Shown: positions 60,921-64,000 of the stretch, piece by piece | Layout: each line of letters starts with the position of its first letter | Numbering within the stretch: the stretch's first letter is position 1 | Origin: Sphaerochaetaceae bacterium | GTDB taxonomy: Bacteria > Spirochaetota > Spirochaetia > Sphaerochaetales > Sphaerochaetaceae | Length of the DNA stretch: 64,000 nucleotides | Assembly (NCBI GenBank): GCA_028532765.1 | Contig: JAQQAR010000087.1 | Span: forward strand, 62,001-126,000 | Reading direction: 5' to 3' | The notes under the pieces: generated by a model | Database searches by the model: none | What the model was told of the DNA's origin: nothing | The model's input: only the letters and a program-made list of their open reading frames with translations | Made by a program: the position numbers and the translations under genes

Positions 60921-62132
60921 ATGGGAAATACACGTATAACCCGTCCTCTTGTGGCGGGTTTTTCCTTGTACAGGGGTCTGGAGAAGAATGTTTATATTCT
61001 GTTCATCATCCGAATCATCAATAGGTTCGGGGATTTTGTGCAGCTGCTCCTGGTCCTCATTCTCACCGGCAAACTAGGGCTCTCTCCAGCCCAGGCGGGA
61101 TTCTTTGTCTCATTCAGCGTTATTGCCACCATGGTTGGCCAGTTTTCCAGTGGGTATATTGCTGACCGATGGGGAAGAAAGACTCCTCTGGTAATCTGTC
61201 AGGCTGTGGTCAGTCTCTCATATCTTGCAAGTGCTGTGATGTTTGGTTCATTTCCTCATCTGGTACCGTATTTGATCCTTCTCTCCAGTCCTTTCCGTGG
61301 AGGGACCTCTCCCCTCACCAATACCATGGTTGCTGATTTCAGCCCGAGCGACCAACTCTCTCGGTCGTTCAGTCTTCTCTATCTGGGGACGAATATAGGA
61401 GTTGCGCTTGGTCCTGTTGCAGCTTCTTTTCTCTATGCACGTTCGATCGTATTGCTCTTCGTATTCTCCTCTTTCCTGATTTTCCTCTCTACACTCCTGT
61501 TATTGCGTGGAATCCCGAAGAGTGAAATCATCTATACCAAGGAAACTGCTACTACTTCCAAGAAGCTGGGGATGCCTCCCATCCTGATACTCTTTTTTAT
61601 ACTGTTTGCCCTCTACGGCCTTGCCTATGCCCAGAATACCTTTACCCTACCCCTCCAGTTTGCTTCCCTGTATGGGGAGGTGATTGGTTCAAGTCGTTAT
61701 GCATTGTTGATGACGGTAAATGCCGTCACGGTATTGCTGGCCACCGCGTTCCTCACCACATGGACGCATAGACTTGGACAACTCCCTTCCATGGCGATCG
61801 CCATGCTGTTCTATGTCGTTGGGTATGGGATGTACGCTGGTTGTACTGTCTTTCCTCTTTTCCTGGTCGCAACATGTATCTGGACCTTTGGGGAGATTCT
61901 GATGGCAACCAATGCCAATGTGTTTGTGAATGCCTATGCACCTCCCTCTCTTCGTTCGAGGTGTAACTCATCACTTACGATTGCATCCAGTTTGGGCCAC
62001 TCCATTGCCCCAACAGGCGGGGGGTTGTTGCTGGCAGTGAGCGGATATGGCCAGCTCTGGGGTATATCGGCAGGGCTTTGTTTTCTCCTTGGGTGCGGTT
62101 ATATTGCACTAAATAAATACTTAAAGAGCTGA
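60921..62132 (+). CDS. major facilitator superfamily transporter
   Basis: A 403-aa membrane transporter with twelve expected helices. The MFS loop 2-3 motif is clear in GYIADRWGRKTPL, and the N-terminal half has FVSFSVIATMVGQFSSG. The substrate is unknown; the general shape is that of drug or sugar exporters. The gene begins 45 bases after nrdJ. An AT-rich hairpin terminator lies about 85 bases after its stop. Confidence 0.9.
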   Translation: MGNTRITRPLVAGFSLYRGLEKNVYILFIIRIINRFGDFVQLLLVLILTGKLGLSPAQAGFFVSFSVIATMVGQFSSGYIADRWGRKTPLVICQAVVSLSYLASAVMFGSFPHLVPYLILLSSPFRGGTSPLTNTMVADFSPSDQLSRSFSLLYLGTNIGVALGPVAASFLYARSIVLLFVFSSFLIFLSTLLLLRGIPKSEIIYTKETATTSKKLGMPPILILFFILFALYGLAYAQNTFTLPLQFASLYGEVIGSSRYALLMTVNAVTVLLATAFLTTWTHRLGQLPSMAIAMLFYVVGYGMYAGCTVFPLFLVATCIWTFGEILMATNANVFVNAYAPPSLRSRCNSSLTIASSLGHSIAPTGGGLLLAVSGYGQLWGISAGLCFLLGCGYIALNKYLKS

Positions 62133-62178
62133 TATATAACCTAAAGTTTGGTAAAAATGGAAATCAATCTGGATAAGG

Positions 62179-62207
62179 TTGCAAACGATTCCTTATTGGT
62201 TTAAGAT
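62179..62207 (+). promoter_or_regulatory. candidate nifJ promoter with cre-like site
   Basis: TTGCAA (62179-62184), 17 bp, TAAGAT (62202-62207). The -35 overlaps TTGCAAACGATTCCT (62179-62193), which fits the LacI/CcpA-type cre consensus at every fixed position. Whether such a regulator exists here is unknown. Confidence 0.35.
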
Positions 62208-62216
62208 TGGAATCTG

Positions 62217-62240
62217 AAAAAATCTGGTTGGATTTTTTTT
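62217..62240 (+). terminator. A/T-rich hairpin terminator before nifJ
   Basis: 8-bp stem AAAAAATC / GATTTTTT with loop TGGTTG, continuing into T. It can terminate the MFS transcript. If the promoter at 62179 is real, it would instead act as an attenuator in the nifJ leader. Confidence 0.6.
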
Positions 62241-62302
62241 TGTTCGCGCAAAGAGTAGCCCACTCAGGGTTACATCAAATACTGTTATTATGGAGTGTCA
62301 AA

Positions 62303-64000
62303 ATGGGTAACAAAAAAAGGGTTACTATTGACGGAAACACCGCTGCCGCGCATATTGCCTATGCCTTCAGTGAAGTAGCCGCAATCTATCCGATCACCCC
62401 GTCCTCCCCGATGGGAGAGTTCGCGGATTCTTGGTCCAGTACTGGGCGTAAGAACCTTTGGGGAAAGACGGTAGAAATCATGGAGATGCAGTCTGAGGCT
62501 GGTGCGGCTGGTGCCGTTCATGGTGCTCTCGCTGCTGGTGCTTTGACCACCACGTTTACTGCTAGCCAGGGATTGCTTCTGATGATCCCGAATATGCACA
62601 AGATCGCTGGTGAGATGACACCAACCGTCTTCCACGTGTCTGCAAGATCTCTTGCTGCACAGTCTCTCTCAATCTTTGGTGACCACTCCGACGTCATGTC
62701 CTGCCGCAATACCGGCTTTGCCATGACCTGTGCAAACAATGTACAGGAGACCATGGACATGGCCTTGGTCGCACACTTGGCTACACTTGAGTCCCAGGTC
62801 CCCTTCCTCAGCTTCTTTGATGGTTTCAGAACTTCACACGAGTTGCAGAAGGTCGAGGAAATTTCTTATGAAGACATCAAGCCGTTGATCAAGGAAGAGT
62901 ACATTCGCCGCTTCCGTGAAAGAGCAATGCGCCCAGAACAGCCAAGGCTGAAGGTTGCAGCACAGAACGAAGACGTCTACTTCCAGGGTCGTGAGACTGT
63001 CAACAAGTACTACGATGTACTACCTGAGATGGTCCAGAAGTACATGGATGAAGTAGAGAAGCTTACCGGTAGGGCATACCACCTCTTCGACTATGTTGGT
63101 GCAGAAGATGCAACTGATGTAGTGGTTATCATGGGTTCTGGTGCCGATACCATGGAGTGGGCTAGCGATTACATCAACAAGAAGGGTGGCAAGACAGGTG
63201 TTCTAAAGGTTCGCCTCTATCGCCCGTTCAGTGCAAAGCACTTCTTGGAAGCTCTTCCTTCTTCTGTGAAGCGTCTTGCCGTTCTTGACCGCACCAAGGA
63301 GCCTGGCTCCCTCGGTGAGCCCCTCTACCAGGATATCATCACTGCTCTCAGCCAGATGGATAAGAGCGATATCAAGGTGTACGGTGGCCGCTACGGTCTT
63401 TCCAGCAAGGACTTCACTCCTTCCCACGCAAAGGCTGTCTTTGATCACCTTGCAGGCAAGGCGTTCCACAACTTCACCGTTGGTATCAATGACGATGTAA
63501 CCAAGAGATCTATTCCTGTACAGGACATGATTGACGTTTCTCCAGAGGGTGTGGTTTCCTGCATGTTCTGGGGTCTTGGCTCTGACGGTACCGTTGGTGC
63601 AAACAAGAACTCAATTAAGATCATCGGTGACAACACCGATCTTAATGCCCAGGCATACTTCTCTTACGATTCGAAGAAGAGCGGCGGTATCACCGTCAGC
63701 CACCTTCGCTTTGGTAAGGGTCAGCTGACCATGCCGTGGTTGATCGACCATGCTGATTTTGTCGCATGTCACAACCCTGCCTACATCGGTCGCTATGACA
63801 TGCTTGCTCCTCTCAAGAAGGGTGGTGTGTTCTTGCTCAATAGCCAGATTTCCTCTGACGAGATTTTCGAGCACCTGACTCGCGAAATGCAGGAACAGAT
63901 CATCGAGAAGAAGATCCGTTTCTACAACATCAATGCACTTGAGATTGCAGAGAAGGCAGGTCTTGGTACCCGTATCAATACCGTTATGCAGGCTGCATTC
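62303..64000 (+). CDS. nifJ: pyruvate:ferredoxin (flavodoxin) oxidoreductase, N-terminal part
   Basis: The frame is open from ATG 62303 to the window end (566 codons). The start region KRVTIDGNTAAAHIAYAF and YPITPSSPMGEFAD are the pyruvate-binding opening of homodimeric NifJ-type enzymes, followed by EMQSEAGAAGAVHGAL and later FFDGFRTSHE. The missing part should hold the gamma and ferredoxin domains and the TPP-binding end. The enzyme oxidises pyruvate to acetyl-CoA, CO2 and reduced ferredoxin. GGAG lies eight bases before the ATG. The reduced ferredoxin could serve the NIL-ferredoxin pathway of the methionine operon. Confidence 0.95.
   Translation, partial: MGNKKRVTIDGNTAAAHIAYAFSEVAAIYPITPSSPMGEFADSWSSTGRKNLWGKTVEIMEMQSEAGAAGAVHGALAAGALTTTFTASQGLLLMIPNMHKIAGEMTPTVFHVSARSLAAQSLSIFGDHSDVMSCRNTGFAMTCANNVQETMDMALVAHLATLESQVPFLSFFDGFRTSHELQKVEEISYEDIKPLIKEEYIRRFRERAMRPEQPRLKVAAQNEDVYFQGRETVNKYYDVLPEMVQKYMDEVEKLTGRAYHLFDYVGAEDATDVVVIMGSGADTMEWASDYINKKGGKTGVLKVRLYRPFSAKHFLEALPSSVKRLAVLDRTKEPGSLGEPLYQDIITALSQMDKSDIKVYGGRYGLSSKDFTPSHAKAVFDHLAGKAFHNFTVGINDDVTKRSIPVQDMIDVSPEGVVSCMFWGLGSDGTVGANKNSIKIIGDNTDLNAQAYFSYDSKKSGGITVSHLRFGKGQLTMPWLIDHADFVACHNPAYIGRYDMLAPLKKGGVFLLNSQISSDEIFEHLTREMQEQIIEKKIRFYNINALEIAEKAGLGTRINTVMQAAF

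Overview
The window looks like chromosome of a fermentative, anaerobic spirochaete, most like Sphaerochaeta; this is inferred from gene content and moderate GC, with no 16S gene to confirm it. Signs of anaerobic, low-redox life are ferrous iron uptake (FeoAAB), pyruvate:ferredoxin oxidoreductase, an iron-sulfur serine dehydratase, class II (B12) ribonucleotide reductase and a ferredoxin-linked homocysteine pathway. Two enzymes need cobalamin (MetH, NrdJ). No tRNA, rRNA, CRISPR array or prophage was seen.

Layout. 1-2940: 3' end of a diguanylate cyclase gene, then a 2.0 kb IS1634-like insertion sequence between 62-bp direct repeats. 2926-5723: feoA-feoA-feoB and a Cys-rich partner, with two copies of one palindromic operator. 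5714-9213 (minus): S41 protease, rsmE and a receiver-AAA+ protein with a degenerate sigma-54 loop. 9261-14615: lgt, an M24 aminopeptidase, gpmI and an aldo/keto reductase. 14618-20668 (minus): a dicarboxylate-type symporter with a membrane protein, a very long GH13 protein and pth. 20704-27830: an operon that can run from sulfide to methionine (YqfO-like protein, COG1900, NIL-ferredoxin, UPF0280, metH, metF). 27827-33602: nth, a DAHP synthase-prephenate dehydratase fusion, DUF4416, a lipoprotein, serine dehydratase and a small secreted protein. 33634-40096 (minus): leuS, a CNNM/CorC protein, a GNAT enzyme, corA and yhhN. 40155-44662: parE, parC and an RluA-type synthase.

44737-53381 holds an aldo/keto reductase and a catabolic locus: an Asp/Glu-racemase-like protein that keeps only one of two catalytic cysteines, a split transketolase, a TRAP transporter, a transaldolase, a KdgF-like cupin and a FadR-type GntR regulator. 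Matching operator half-sites lie at the operon promoter and in front of the regulator. The substrate is unknown; a sugar acid is the best guess. 53378-64000: a double-receiver/PPDK-N protein, gdhA, nrdJ with NrdR boxes and a structured leader, an MFS transporter and the 5' part of nifJ.

The most interesting signals are: (1) an insertion whose long duplication leaves both neighbouring genes intact, including the -35 of the feo promoter; (2) a recurring leaderless promoter layout, in which a -35/N17/-10 unit ends 5-8 nt before an ATG with no ribosome binding site; (3) the sulfide-to-methionine operon; (4) the transketolase/transaldolase/TRAP locus; (5) the receiver-PPDK-N protein; (6) the long structured nrdJ leader.
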